37,500 bases of DNA from Prorocentrum cordatum (GCA_963575745.1 CAUYUJ010021180.1:1-37500); one strand, 5' to 3'. Positions 9,630 through 20,068 are shown, counted from the first letter of the stretch. Made by a program: numbers and translations. The notes: generated by a model not told the origin, from the letters alone.

Positions 9630-10010
9630 CTCGGAGATGGCCTAAAAAGAGAGGGCCCAAGATGGCCTCCAAGACAGCATCAGCCAGCCCAAGATGGCCC
9701 CCAATCCAATAGGCGCCCAAAGAGGCCCCAGGACGGCTCCAGGTGGCCCGAGGCCTCCTGAGAATACACCCGAGGTGCCAGAACCAAAAGGCTTTCATTG
9801 AGATTTGCCAGTCCAAGAGGGCCCCAAGATAGCCCCTAGAGACCTCCAAGATGGCCCCATGACGGCCCAAGAGGCCCCTAAATAGAGGACCCCGAGACAA
9901 CCTAAGAGGCCTACGAGACGCCCAAGATGGCCTCCCAAACAAGCCAGAAGCATCCCGAGAGGGCTCAAAGACTGACTACCTACCAGACCACCCCGACCCA
10001 ACCCGAAGAC
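9630..10010. repeat. Degenerate CCAAGATGGCCTC repeat block
   Basis: Dozens of imperfect units of the form (C)CAAGA(T/G)GGCC(C/T) recur. Blocks of the same style lie at about 10205-10270, 17390-17660, 21290-21650, 35585-35720 and 36590-36715. They give minus-strand Gly/Leu/Ala/Pro frames that I treat as non-coding. No fixed period was found. Confidence 0.6.
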
Positions 10011-10314
10011 CTGAATTTCGGGTTTTTGGGGGGGGGAGGGTTCCATCAATGCTTTTGCCCGACGGCCCCCGCTGGGAATGGTTGGCAAGTTGGGGCCTTC
10101 GGACTGGGTTGGGGTGGATGGTGGATGGATAAAGACGACCACGAGAAGCCACAACAACGGCTTCCGACGGCGTCAGACGAGCCAGGATCGCCCTGAGTCA
10201 GACAGCCCAACCAGCCCGAGGAGGCCGCCAAGAGGCCTCCAAGAGGCCTCCAAGAGGCCCCCAGGCAGCTCCGAGGAGGTCCCCAAAAACGACCCTGGAG
10301 ACTCCCAGGAGATC

Positions 10315-10395
10315 TCCTCCACCCTCTCCTCCTCCTCCTCCTTCTCCTCCTCCTCCACCTCCTCCTCCTCCTCCTCCTCCTCTTCCTATTACTCC
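10315..10395. repeat. TCC triplet tract
   Basis: Nearly pure TCC repeats, ending near an ACCACGTGCTCCGTG stretch. No gene. Confidence 0.85.
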
Positions 10396-10573
10396 ACCAC
10401 GTGCTCCGTGCTCACCGAACGGTTTCTACAACGGCTGGGGGAACGCATGGTCCAGTAGCTTGGCCCAAACTTGCCCCAACGCTTCGCCACACAGGCGCGT
10501 CCTAAATGGCAAGGGGCGGCGGTGCCTCGCCGTAGACGACTTCCACAACTTCGAAACGCTGGCTGTCTGGATC

Positions 10574-10726
10574 CCCCCTCGAACTCCTCCTCCTCCTCCT
10601 CCTCCTCCTCCTCCTCCTCCTCCTCCTCGAACGACTCCTCCTCCTCCTCCTCCTCCTCCTCCTCCTCCTCCTCCTCCTCCTCCTCCCTCTTCCTCCTACT
10701 CCTCCTCGTCCTGCTCCTCCTCCACC
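10574..10726. repeat. TCC triplet tract
   Basis: About 150 bp of CTC/TCC repeats with one interruption (CGAACGAC). The flanks, 10400-10570 and 10730-10850, have balanced composition, but I could not define a gene. Confidence 0.9.
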
Positions 10727-10917
10727 CCCGCCTTGGCGATGGTGAAGCGCTTGTCCGGCACGCCGGGCTTCGACAGCACTGCAAGGAAGGCCACCCGCTC
10801 GGGCTCCTTCTTGCGCCCGCCTTAGGGCGGCAGGGGGGGGAGCTCGGAGGCAAGGAGGAGGAGGAGGAAGCAGAGGAGGAGGACCACCGAGGATCGAAAG
10901 TCAAAAACTTGACGTTC

Positions 10918-11112
10918 TAATTTGCCCCGATACGCAACACGCAACACGTAGCGTATCGATACGGAGCTCAACACGTAGGCTGAACACGTAGGTCCGACGC
11001 GATACATCCGCCAGAACGTGGCCCCAATACGTGGAGCCAACACGCCATGTATTGACACGGACGTCTTGAACACGGGACGTATTGCGTTTCAACACGGGCG
11101 TATCGAGGCAAC
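10918..11112. mobile_element. MITE-like element with TTGCCYCGATACGC ends
   Basis: The left end TTTGCCCCGATACGC and the right end GCGTATCGAGGCAAC are inverted repeats of about 15 bp. The interior is a chain of AACACGTAG / ACACGGACG near-repeats. A CTAA or TAA at each edge may be a target-site duplication. It has no coding capacity. Confidence 0.6.
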
Positions 11113-11234
11113 TAAGTTAGCGTTCGTAGCCCTTTTCGGGCCTCTGGTCGAGGACGCGTTGACTTGGCTCGACGCTGACCCAGGCCAGGGCCACGTCGCG
11201 AACCTGGGCCGTCCACGAAGTGGATCTGAAACCC

Positions 11235-11330
11235 GGGCTGGCGGAGGGGGGAGGGAGGGAAAGGATGGGACGGGGGGAACAAAGGGGAGGAGAAGGGAAG
11301 AGAGGGAGGAAGGCGATGGGGAAACCAATC
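11235..11330. repeat. Purine-rich GGGAGG tract
   Basis: GGAGGGGGGAGGGAGGGA-type sequence, with no gene evident. Confidence 0.5.
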
Positions 11331-11459
11331 AAGGGCAGCAGCGTGGAATAGGGATTCCCCGCTGCAGTGTCCCGGCGGAGAACCGCGGGCCACGCGGGGG
11401 CTCGTCGTCGGGCCCTCCGCCAGTGGCTCCTCCTTCTTCTCCTTGTCGTCCCCCGCCCC

Positions 11460-11935
11460 CAATCGACCCCCTTGAAACCCTGCGGGGGGCAGTCCCACGA
11501 GCGTGGCCGAAATGTGGCTGAGGCAACTCCACTCGCCTGAACCCCCCCGGGAGAAACGATCAGAAGGGGGGTTGCACTCGAATGCGCGACGACCTTGCGC
11601 GGTGGCTCACGCAGGCCGCTCGCGCGGCAGACGCGCGAACTTACGAGGGCGGCATGCGCGCGAGTGCCCGCGCAATCGACCCCCTTGAAACCCTGCGGGG
11701 GGCAGTCCCACGAGCGTGGCCGAGACGTGGCTGAGGCAATTCCACTCGCCTGACCCCCAGGGAGAAACGATCAGAAGGGGGGTTGCACTCGATTGCGCGA
11801 CGACCTTGCGCGGTGGATCACGCAAGCCGCTCGCGCGGCAGACCGCATTAAGGCGCCTACGCGCCACCTTCCGCGGGCAGCTTACGCACAAGTGCACGCG
11901 CAATCGACCCCCTTGAAACCCTGCGGGTGCGCCCT
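11460..11935. repeat. Tandem repeat of about 213-228 bp
   Basis: CAATCGACCCCCTTGAAACC starts units at 11460, 11673 and 11901. The first two units are full and align along their length, including GTGGCTGAGGCAA and GAAACGATCAGAAG. The third is cut after about 27 bp by the start of the 51-bp array. Confidence 0.85.
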
Positions 11936-12585
11936 CCCGCGGGCGCTTTGAAATGTGTCGCCCGGTTGCGGTTGCGGTTGCGGTTGCGGTTGCGCGCTCC
12001 CGCGGGCGCTTTGAAATGTGTCGCCCAGTTGCCGTTGCGGTTGCGGTTGCGCGCTCCCGCGGGCGCTTTGAAATGTGTCGCCCAGTTGCCGTTGCGATTG
12101 CGGTTGCGCGCTCCCGCGGGCGCTTTGAAATGTGTCGCCCGGTTGCGGTTGCGGTTGCGCGCTCCCGCGGGCGCTTTGAAATGTGTCGCCCGGTTGCGGT
12201 TGCGGTTGCGAGCCCGCGGGCGCTTTGAAATGTGTCGCCCGGTTGCGGTCGCGGTTGCGGTTGCTCCCGCGGGCGCTTTGAAATGTGTCGCCCGGTTGCG
12301 GTTGCGGTTGCGGTTGCGCGCTCCCGCGGGTTCTTTGAAATGTGTCGCCGGGTTGCGGTTGCGGTTGCGCGCCCGCGGGCGCTTTGAAATGTGTCGCCCG
12401 GTTGCGGTTGCGGTTGCGGTTGCGCGCTCCCGCGGGCGCTTTGAAATGTGTCGCCGGGTTGCGGTTGCGGTTGCGCGCTCCCGCGGGCGCTTTGAAATGT
12501 GTCGCCCGGTTGCGGTTGCGGCTGCGGTTGCGCGCTCCCGCGGGCGCTTTGAAATGTGTCGCCCGGTTGCCGTTGCGGTTGCCCT
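11936..12585. repeat. 51-bp tandem array, copy 1 (about 12 units)
   Basis: The unit runs CTTTGAAATGTGTCGCCCGG, then a variable number of GGTTGC hexamers, then GCGCTCCCGCGGGCG. Unit length varies from about 48 to 63 bp because the hexamer count varies and some units lack part of the GCGCTCCC block. Open frames on both strands are a consequence of the array. An array of the same unit in the same orientation lies at 34009-34490. Confidence 0.95.
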
Positions 12586-12806
12586 GAGCATCCGGGGCCC
12601 GCAGAAAACTAAGTTCTGGGCCAATCTACGAACCTATGGTCTAATGTACGGACCTGAGGGCCAAACTATGGGCGGCCCCTAGATTGGACCTTAGATTTAC
12701 CCCTAGATTGGACCTTAGATTGGCCCTTAGATTTGCCCTTAGATTGGCCCTTAGATTTGAATGTCTCACCAAGACCTATGTAGTTTTCTGCAGCCAACGG
12801 ATGTTC
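12586..12806. mobile_element. Foldback-type element, copy 1
   Basis: The ends are inverted repeats: GAGCATCCGGGG then CCGCAGAAAACTA on the left, and TAGTTTTCTGCAG then CAACGGATG on the right. Inside, 12-bp units GGGCCAATCTAC run in one orientation in the left half, and their reverse complements (AGATTGGCCCTT and variants) run in the right half. This symmetrical subterminal-repeat structure is what foldback transposons show. The left end abuts the 51-bp array directly. No protein is encoded. Confidence 0.7.
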
Positions 12807-13395
12807 ACGCATCACGTCTGTCTCGTTCGGCGTGGCATGACGAGCTCTGCTTTACTTGGGCGTGAGCCGACATGAGTACGACAGAATAATGGAGGATGAT
12901 GGAGGATGGAGGAGGGGGAGGGCGGGAGGAGGTCGGTCGGACGCAGGCTGGGACGCTGGGTCGTTCTCTGTCTGTCGCTTGAGGTCTTGTGCCTTTGAAG
13001 GCCCTCAACAAAACCAAAAACCCAGGAACGCCCGTTCAAAAGATTTTGTATCACTGGGCGTTTGGGCTCGTTCAACAGAATTGGCCTCAGAATAGGCAGC
13101 GTTTCTAGATGGTCTCAGATTTGGGGAGGAGGATGGAGGAGGGGGAGGAGGGGGAGGATGAGGAGGAGCGGAGGAACGAAGGCCGACCAAAAAAGACCCT
13201 TTCGGAGGAGGACGAGGACGAGGAGGAGTGCGGAGGAGGGAGGAGGAGAGAAGGAAGGAGGGAGGGAAGGGAGGAGGAGGGGAGGGAAGGGTGTACGGTA
13301 ATGCAAAGCGGATGGAATACGCCATATCTTGCCAAGATATTTGAGGACGCGCCACGTCGTAGAACATTGTAGCGTTCAAGGGCGCACCACCATGG
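12807..13395. other. GGA-rich spacer before gene 1
   Basis: GGATGGAGGAGGGGGAGG-type sequence lies at 12890-12935 and 13115-13290. No frame in it has convincing codon bias. Confidence 0.5.
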
Positions 13396-13396
13396 T

Positions 13397-13483
13397 CGGA
13401 GTGAGGAATTTCCGTTCATGCGAATCCATTTCAAGTTTGTGGTGGGGTGAGGGGTTTCCGCTCACGCGAATCCATGTCAATTG
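13397..13483. repeat. 36-bp direct repeat upstream of gene 1
   Basis: GTGAGG, TTTCCG, TCA and GCGAATCCAT occur in the same order at about 13401-13433 and 13449-13483. The pair sits 60-170 bp upstream of gene 1 and could be regulatory or simply a local duplication. Confidence 0.5.
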
Positions 13484-13541
13484 TGGGTCCACAACACAAA
13501 GGAAAACATGCCATACAAGGTCCGATGGGAAACAAAACACA

Positions 13542-13563
13542 CACGTAGCTGTTCTGGCTCAAG
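13542..13563 (+). other. Relict dinoflagellate spliced leader
   Basis: Ungapped comparison with the conserved 22-nt dinoflagellate spliced leader, as I know it, gives about 17 matches, including GTAGC near the start and an uninterrupted TGGCTCAAG at the 3' end. It lies 8 nt before the first ATG of gene 1. Relict leaders in genomic DNA are known to mark genes re-inserted from trans-spliced mRNA. The match here is strong but by eye. Confidence 0.6.
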
Positions 13564-13571
13564 TCCTAAAC

Positions 13572-14152
13572 ATGACCCGCAGGCCCAGAGAACTCGCAAA
13601 CCGATTCATTGGGGAGGATACGATTTGCCATGTGCTGCGCGAGTACACCAAACATGAGACGTTGCAGAATCAGCTTGGACCGTTGGTGGCAGAGCCTTAT
13701 CACGTTACTGTCGGCGCGGTCGTGAGGGCAGCAGGCCTGCTGGACAGGCTGATCAGCGTCGGTTTCGAAAACGGTGTCTTGCCAGCCAGCAGGGTGGAGC
13801 TGTGCGTGAAGAACGTCACGCCGCTGGAGTCCATCGTCAAAACCTCGCCAGACCTTTTCGCTAGTAAAGTTGCTGATCATCTTCAGAACCTCATGGCTAT
13901 CCTCAGGGAGTTGCACCGCCATGAGATCAACCCAGATAAGAACAACACCAAAAAGACGCATCGGTTTCGGAAGGAGATGACCGCGTCCGACCAATGCGTC
14001 GTCCGCAGCTTGGTTGGCAAGATGAAGCTGACGGGCGTCGCCCCTGAGCCACTCGAGGACGGCACGTCGGGGCCCGATGCCACCGAGGAGACGGCTTTGA
14101 TGAAGATGATCAAAAGCAGCGACGGCGAGAACATCTTCAAGTTGGGCAACAG
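13572..14152 (+). CDS. Gene 1, exon 1: unassigned dinoflagellate-type protein
   Basis: The frame starting at ATG 13572 (M-T-R-R-P-R-E-L-A-N-R-F) encodes about 193 residues with coding-like composition: predicted helical segments, L-V-A-E-P-Y-H-V-T-V-G-A-V-V-R, then A-A-G-L-L-D-R-L-I-S-V-G-F-E-N-G and H-L-Q-N-L-M-A-I-L-R-E-L-H-R-H. A frame upstream of the ATG stays open but crosses the relict leader, so ATG 13572 is the preferred start; an acceptor AG at 13581-13582 would be an alternative. It ends near CAACAG at 14147-14152, where an A-rich insert begins. I recognise the style of lineage-expanded dinoflagellate proteins but no named domain. Confidence 0.65.
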
Positions 14153-14260
14153 ACAAAAACAAAAAACAAAAAAAAACAAGAACAACACAAATAAAAAAAC
14201 AAAAAACAACAACAAATAAAAACTTAACAAAACAACAAAAAACAAGCACACATACAACAG
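14153..14260 (+). other. A-rich 108-bp insert in gene 1, probable intron
   Basis: A stretch of AAAACAAAAAAC-type sequence holds an in-frame TAA (14217-14219) and is bounded by the 6-bp direct repeat CAACAG (14147-14152 and 14255-14260). Its 108-bp length is a multiple of three, and the frames on both sides are the same. Ends read AC...AG, so if it is an intron it is non-canonical. An A-rich insertion with target-site duplication is the alternative. Confidence 0.55.
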
Positions 14261-14972
14261 CCTTTTGGATCTTCACGAGGGTTCTCGCCTGAGGGCTCCG
14301 TCGGGCGACAGTGCTGCTGGGCCTGGTCGTGCTAAGGGCAACTCGTTCACGCAAGGTGTCGACGCGGATGGGTGGCCGCGCCTCTCGCCGTGTTCATCCG
14401 TTGCTGCCATGTCGATCGTGCCTCCAACCATCCTCTACAGCGACAACGGCTCCGACGAGGATGAGATGAGCATGGATAAAAGCGTTCGTGGGCACGACCT
14501 TGCCGCTGACCGAGCTCGCGTGGATGCAGCTCCTTCCCCTGACATGCCTCCTGGAGGCGCCCTTGCGCCCCTCGACCCCAAGGGCAAGCGCAGGAAGGAC
14601 CGCGTCAAGGAGAGGCGCAAGGAGAGGGGCACGCCTAAGCCGATGAAATCGACGTCTGCTGCAACGGAAACGCCGCGGAAGGTCACCCCGATGAAGGCGA
14701 AGGCGAAGGCCGCGCCCAAGCCCAAGCCCAAGAGTGCAGCAAAGGTGAGCATCGATGAACCTCTCGTGAGGGCATGTCTTTCTGGGCCGACGAGTGGCGC
14801 CAAGCCGCGCATCGAACTGACTGCCTTCACAAAATCTGGGGTCCGCGTTCATGTAACTACAATTTTGACACACCTTGGCTTCGCCATGGGCTATGAAGGG
14901 ACGCGTGGATATTTTTTCCTTTTCCAATTTCATTTTAGTGGTCTCGTGCCGAACAACGACAGATCTTATTGA
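14261..14972 (+). CDS. Gene 1, exon 2 (3' end uncertain)
   Basis: This continues in the same frame as 13572-14152. It encodes an acidic segment (S-D-N-G-S-D-E-D-E-M-S-M-D) and then a strongly basic, Pro/Ala/Lys-rich segment (K-G-K-R-R-K-D-R-V-K-E-R-R-K and K-A-K-A-A-P-K-P-K-P-K), suggesting a nuclear or nucleic-acid-binding protein; that is inference. The frame then reads P-R-I-E-L-T-A-F-T-K-S-G-V-R-V-H-V-T-T-I near 14810-14870, which still looks protein-like. A GT donor at 14745 (AAG|GTGAGC) could end the exon earlier. After about 14900 composition is no longer coding-like and the true last exon may lie further on. Confidence 0.55.
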
Positions 14973-16080
14973 ACTGATCTGCTCAACAAAAAAACAAGCG
15001 CGCGCAAAGTCCACTGCGGATGCCCTCAGAGGAAAACGAACAATGGAATACTGCATAAGCGGCGCCCGCGTTCCGCCCGCAGTCCAACTGCAGACAAAAC
15101 CACAAATGATCAGCCCACCGGAAAGTTCACGAGCATTGCGGCGGGGGCGGTCATGCATCGAGCGAGGGCAGCGGAATTATAGCCGTCTGATGGAGCTCAG
15201 TCAAAGGCTACAAACATACAGCCGCAAACTGGAGGCAAAGAAACAAGAGCAGCGCGAAAGAAGGTCACTGCGAAACCAGACAGATGTCTCCAGGAAGGCG
15301 AATGCCTGCCAACGCGCCGCTTGCAATTGTTAATCGCACTGGCCCGCGGTAAACCCCAGCGGCAACGCCCAGACGCCAACAATAACACCTAGACGCCCGG
15401 TGAAGTCATTGACGCGTTGCTCAAATATTCACGAGCCAATCCACGAACAACCACAAGGCGAGTCGCCCTGATCAAGGCCGGGTAATCGGGCAAGCGGCGA
15501 AAATAGTGAGCCGCATCCGTATTCGCGGATGATGAGGTGCAGGAAGCGGAGCAAAGGAGAGGAAGGCGGAACATGAAAATCATGATGAACAAGGTGAAGA
15601 GAGGGAGCATGGTGATAGGAAAGACTGGAAACGTGCAAGAGCATGAGCAGGTAGGAACACGGAAGAGGAGCTTGGGGAGGCAGGAAGAAGCACAAGAAGC
15701 CTGAGGGAAGCAAAAGGCGCACCAGTGATCCGCGCGGAACGCGCGTGCGCCGTGAGCCCTCACCAGCGAGGGTGTAGGAAGGGGTGGGAGGATCAAGGAG
15801 CAGGAGGAAGTAGGAGGAAATAGGAGGGGCAAGAACATGCAGAAGAAAGCATTTGCCGACTCGAATTCCAAGCAAGTTGCGCTAGGCATGGAAGCGAAGT
15901 GAAGCAACATGCAACGCAAAGAAAAAACGAGGACAACCGTTACATTAGGGAAGAGAAAAGGGCGCAGGAGTAATTAATCGGAAGATGCACAGGAACGGGG
16001 AGGGAGCAGAAAAAAGGAGGAGGTCACAGAAGAGGGAAAAGGAGGAGGACAAGGAAGGGAAAGATAAAGGATAGAGAGGA
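14973..16080. other. Spacer without confident genes
   Basis: A frame at 14980-15333 encodes a Lys/Arg/Glu-rich possible coiled coil near its end but has no codon bias. From 15520 to 16080 the sequence is purine-rich (GGAGGAAGTAGGAGGAAA style). I see nothing firmly coding. Confidence 0.4.
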
Positions 16081-17280
16081 AACATGATGGACCCACGAAC
16101 CCGGGAAGGGATATAGACATGTGGAGCATGGGCACGATTTCACGATACCCAACGGGGCAACACCTCACGAAACATCCCACGAGACACCTCACGAAACATC
16201 CCACGAGACACCTCACGAAACATTCCGCGAGACACCTCACGAAACATTCCAGGAGACACCCCGCGAAACATTCCACGAGACACCCCACGACACATTCCAC
16301 GACGACAGGCAACCACTCAACCAAGGCGGTGTGGTCGTGCTGGGGAGTGGTCGTGCTGGGGTGTGGTCGTGCTGGGGGGTGGTCGTGCTGGGGCGTGGTC
16401 GTGCTGGGGAGGTGGTCGTGCTGGGGGGTGGTTGTGCTGGGGCGTGGTCGTGCTGGGGCGTGGTCGTGCTGGGGCGTGGTCGTGCTGGGGTGTGGTCGTG
16501 CTGGGGTGTGGTCGTGCTGGGGTGGGGTCGTGCTGGGGTGGGGTCGTGCTGGGGTGTGGTCGTTCTGGGGTGTGATCGTGCTGGGGTGTGGTCGTGCTGG
16601 GGCGTGGTCGTGCTGGGGTGGGGTCGTGCTGGGGTGGGGTCGTGCTGGGGTGTGGTCGTGCTGGGGTGGTCCGCACCCTGTGATTTATCGATCGGGTCGT
16701 GCTGGGGTGTGGTCGTGCTGGTGCTGGGGTGTGGTCGTGCTGGGGTGTGGTCGTGCTGGGTGTGGTCGTGCTGGGGTGTGGTCGTGCTGGGGTGTGGTCG
16801 TGCTGGGGCGGGGTCGCGCTGGTGTGTCGTGCGGGGTGGTCCGCACCCTGTGGTTCATCGATCGGGTCGGCGGTCGTTTGCTGGGTGTGGTCATGGTGGG
16901 GTGTGGATCGTTGCGGGTGTGGTCGTTTTGGGGGTTGTGGTCGTGCTGGGTGTGGTCGGCTGGGGCGTGGTCGTGCCCTGCGGTGTGGTCGTGCTGGGGG
17001 GGGCGTGGTCGTGCTGGGGCGTGGTCGTGCTGGGGTGTGGTCGTGCTGAAAAAAAAAAAAAGAAAAAAAGAGGTGTCCCGCCCCCCTTGTGATTATTCGA
17101 TCGGGATTTCAAAAATAAAATGCGTTTCGCCTGAGACATCCTCAAATTTTAATCCGCCGGCCCCCTTCGACCTCGATATTTATCAGGGAAAGAATCCGCC
17201 GGCCACCTTCAAGTTGGGCACGGGGGGATATGTTTACATACTAAAAGAAAACCCTTGGCCTACGCCCTTTCCGGGAAAAA
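16081..17280 (+). mobile_element. Composite repeat element, copy A
   Basis: Order of parts: a head, ACATGATGGACCCACGAA, with the inverted motif at 16100-16110 (here CCCGGGAAGGG, one base off); a 24-bp array at 16158-16306; a linker, GGCAACCACTCAACC; a 16-bp array at 16329-17048, interrupted by CGCACCCTGTGATTTATCG at 16672-16690 and a similar segment (CGCACCCTGTGGTTCATCG) at 16842-16860; then a tail with CCGCCGGC repeated, CCTCGATATTTATCAGGG, and the closing motif CCCTTTCCGGG at 17265-17275. Long frames on both strands come from the arrays and are not annotated. Confidence 0.85.
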
Positions 17281-17724
17281 AACACGCTGACGACGACGGG
17301 CATCAATCATCGAGGATCTCGAGTCGTTCGCTTTAGGTGCCTGCGGGACGCCCCATCAACGTCGTCATATCGGTGCCGCCGCGGCGCTCTCTTAGGGCAA
17401 TTATGGCTGCCTTTGGCGGCTGTCTTGGAGCCCCTTGGGGCCCTCTTCGGGTCGTTTCGGGGATCTCCTGGGCCCCTCTTGGAAGCCTGGGGGGTCCTCC
17501 TGGGGCCATCTTGAAGCCGTCGGTCAAAGAAGTGGGGCCCTAGCAACGCCCCATTCCTTCTCGAGCCCCCCAGTCGCCAAATGCGGCCCTCTTGCGACGC
17601 CCTTGAAGCGTGTTGGGCCGCTCCTTGGTGCTCTTGGAGCCGACTTGGGCCCTGATGGCCCCCTCTCAAAGCAAGTTCAGACCAACTCGCAGCCATCTCG
17701 AGGCCTCTAGAAACTACGGAAAGC
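17281..17724. other. Spacer between composite elements A and B
   Basis: It contains the degenerate GGCCCCTCTTGG-type repeat in the orientation opposite to the block at 9630. No gene is supported. Confidence 0.5.
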
Positions 17725-19075
17725 AACATGATGGTGACCCACGAACCCGGAAAGGGATATAGACATGCGGAACATGGACACGTTTTCACGATACCCAACT
17801 GGGCAACACCTCACGAAACATCCCACGAGACACTTCACGAAACATCCCACGAGACACCTCGCGAAACATCCCACGAGACACCTCGCGAAACATTCCACGA
17901 GACACCCCACGAAACATTCCACGACGACAGGCAACCACTCAACCAAGGCGGTGTGGTCGTGCTGGGGAGTGGTCGTGCTGGGGTGTGGTCGTGCTTGGGG
18001 GTGGTCGCGCTGGGGGTGGTCGTGCTGGGGGGGTGGTCGTGCTGGGGGTGTCGTGCTGGGGTGGTCTTGCTGGGGCGTTGTTCGTGCTGGGGCGCGGTCC
18101 GGTGCTGGGGCGTGGTCGTGATGGGTTGTGGTCCGGCCTGGGGTGATGTCGTCTGGGGTGTGGTCCCCGTTTGGCGGGTGTGTGGTCTTTGCTGGGGTGG
18201 TATGTTTTGGGGTAGGGTCCGCTGGGGTGTGTCGTGCTGGGGTGTGGTCGTGCTGGGGTGTGGTCGTGCTGGGGAGTGGTCGTGCTGGGGTGTGGTCGTG
18301 CTGGGGTGTGGTCGTGCTGGGGTGTGGTCGTGCTGGGGCGTGGTCGTGCTGGGGGGTGGTCGTGCTGGGGGTGTGGTCGTGCTGGGGGGTGGTCGTGCTG
18401 GGGCGTGGTCGTGCTGGGGCGTGGTCGTGCTGGGGCGTGGTCGTGCTGGGGTGGGGTCGTGCTGGGGTGTGGTCGTGCTGGGGTGTGGTCGTGCTGGGGT
18501 GGGGTCTTGCTGGGGTCGGGTCGTGCTGGGGTCGGGTCGTGCTGGGGTGTGGTCGTGCTGGGGTATGGTCGTGCTGGGGTGGGGTCGTGCTGGGGTGGGG
18601 TCGTGCTGGGGTCTGGTCGTGCTGGGGTGTGGTCGTGCTGGGGTATGGTCGTGCTAGGGTGGGGTCGTGCATTTCGCTCGAGACATCCTGCCAAAATTCC
18701 AGGAAATCGTACAAAAACAAAGGAATTAGTCGAGACATCATCGAAATTCCTTCGCGCGGGGCGCTTTTCCGCGTCGCGGTCGGCTCTGCAAAACAAGCGT
18801 TTCGCTCGAGACATCCTCGGCAAACTCTGCGGAGCAAGCGTTTCGCTCGAGACATCCTCAACACACGAAAAAGTGGCCCGCACCCTGTGATTTATCGATC
18901 GGGATTTCAAAAACAAGCGTTTCGCTCGAGACATCCTCAAATTTTAATTCGCCGGCCTCCTTCGACCTCGATATTTATCAGGGAAAAAATTCGCCGGCCT
19001 CCTTCAAGTTGGCACCGGGGGATTAGGTTTACCAACTAAAAGAGAACCCTGGGCTCGAGCCCTTTCCGGGAAAAA
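17725..19075 (+). mobile_element. Composite repeat element, copy B
   Basis: Head with CCCGGAAAGGG at 17746-17756; 24-bp array 17810-17925; 16-bp array 17949-18668, its first part (18000-18230) strongly degenerate; three or more copies of TTTCGCTCGAGACATCC (18671, 18800, 18840, 18920); tail with CCCTTTCCGGG at 19060-19070. It is the longest apparently complete copy, about 1.35 kb. Confidence 0.9.
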
Positions 19076-20068
19076 TTGAAGCGCACAGTGATTGTAAAGG
19101 AGTTGAACCCGTTGGAGGCCTCCTTCAAGAGCTCGAAAGACAATTGCGGGCTGTCACGAGGCGGTCTTGAGGGGGCTTGGAGGCACACTGAAAGCAAAAT
19201 TGTACCATCTGCAAGTATATGGAGCGATCTCGGAATCCTTCTTGGGTTGCCTGCGGTTCCTTTGGGGCCATCTTCGGCCATTTCGGGCACTCCACCGCCC
19301 CGCGGTCACTCTCTGTCCACGCCCGGGGACGAGAGGGCAGGGGGGGATCCCCGTCCCTGCCAGGGAGAAACGCGCGGATAAGCTAGCCCGTTAAACCACC
19401 ACCCGCGCTCTGCATGGCTGGTGGGATTTTTCCACGGCCGCCTGGGAATACTACCCCGGATTCTCGAGTGAATTCTGCCCGGATTTTTCCAAATCCAAAT
19501 GTGAATTTGCCCCGGAAACCGCGTGAATTTTTCCGGGTGCCCCCCGGATTTTTCCGCGCGTGTTTTTTCGATGCGCGCGCCCAAGGAAAAATCCACCAAG
19601 AATTCGGAGAGGTATTCAAAACGAGTTTTTGTTTTTCTCCCCAAAGTTTTCACTAGGCCGCGCGCGGAGCCTGGAAGGAGGGGGGGGGCGGGGGAGAAGT
19701 CACAGGGAGTGGATGGGGCACGCCGCAGGAGAGGGCCGGAGGGAGACAGGAATCCCAGCACCCCTTTAAGCGTGAGCGGCGTGACGAAATAATTCATCCA
19801 AGCCCACTCTTCCCCTTCATGGACACAGTTCCCCATGTCCCCGCCCAATCCTTCATGCGCGGGAAGGTAGCCGCGGGTCGTTGGAGCGCCCAATACGGCC
19901 CAAAATGTTTCCGAGATGGCTGCAAGGAGCCCAGATACGCCTCCAATATCGCTCAACGCATCCCAGGACGATTCCGAATAGCCTCCAACATGCCTCTGAG
20001 AGTCGTCAAAACCGCTTCAAGACGGCCCCGCGTGCCCTTCGAGCTCTCCAAGGAGGCCTCCAAGACAA
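19076..20068. other. Spacer between elements B and C
   Basis: It holds a block at 19425-19600 built of degenerate GAATTTTTCCGGG-like units (GGATTTTTCC recurring) and GC-rich sequence on either side. A minus-strand frame spans 19306-19956, but it has no codon bias and overlaps the repeat block, so I do not call it a gene. Confidence 0.45.

Noticed and set aside
11857-12682. Long Arg/Ala-rich frames over the 51-bp array on both strands
   Set aside because: Repeat-driven; the unit has no stop in several frames and hexamer number varies freely.
16158-16306. CRISPR-like appearance of the 24-bp arrays
   Set aside because: The units are contiguous with no unique spacers, so they are tandem repeats.
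16119-17336. Long plus-strand frame with His/Thr/Lys-rich start and Gly/Val/Leu/Cys-rich body
   Set aside because: It is the translation of the 24-bp and 16-bp arrays; equally long frames exist on the other strand and in other frames.
19380-19410. tRNA-like look of GGATAAGCTAGCCCGTTAAACC
   Set aside because: No cloverleaf could be built and no B-box consensus is present.
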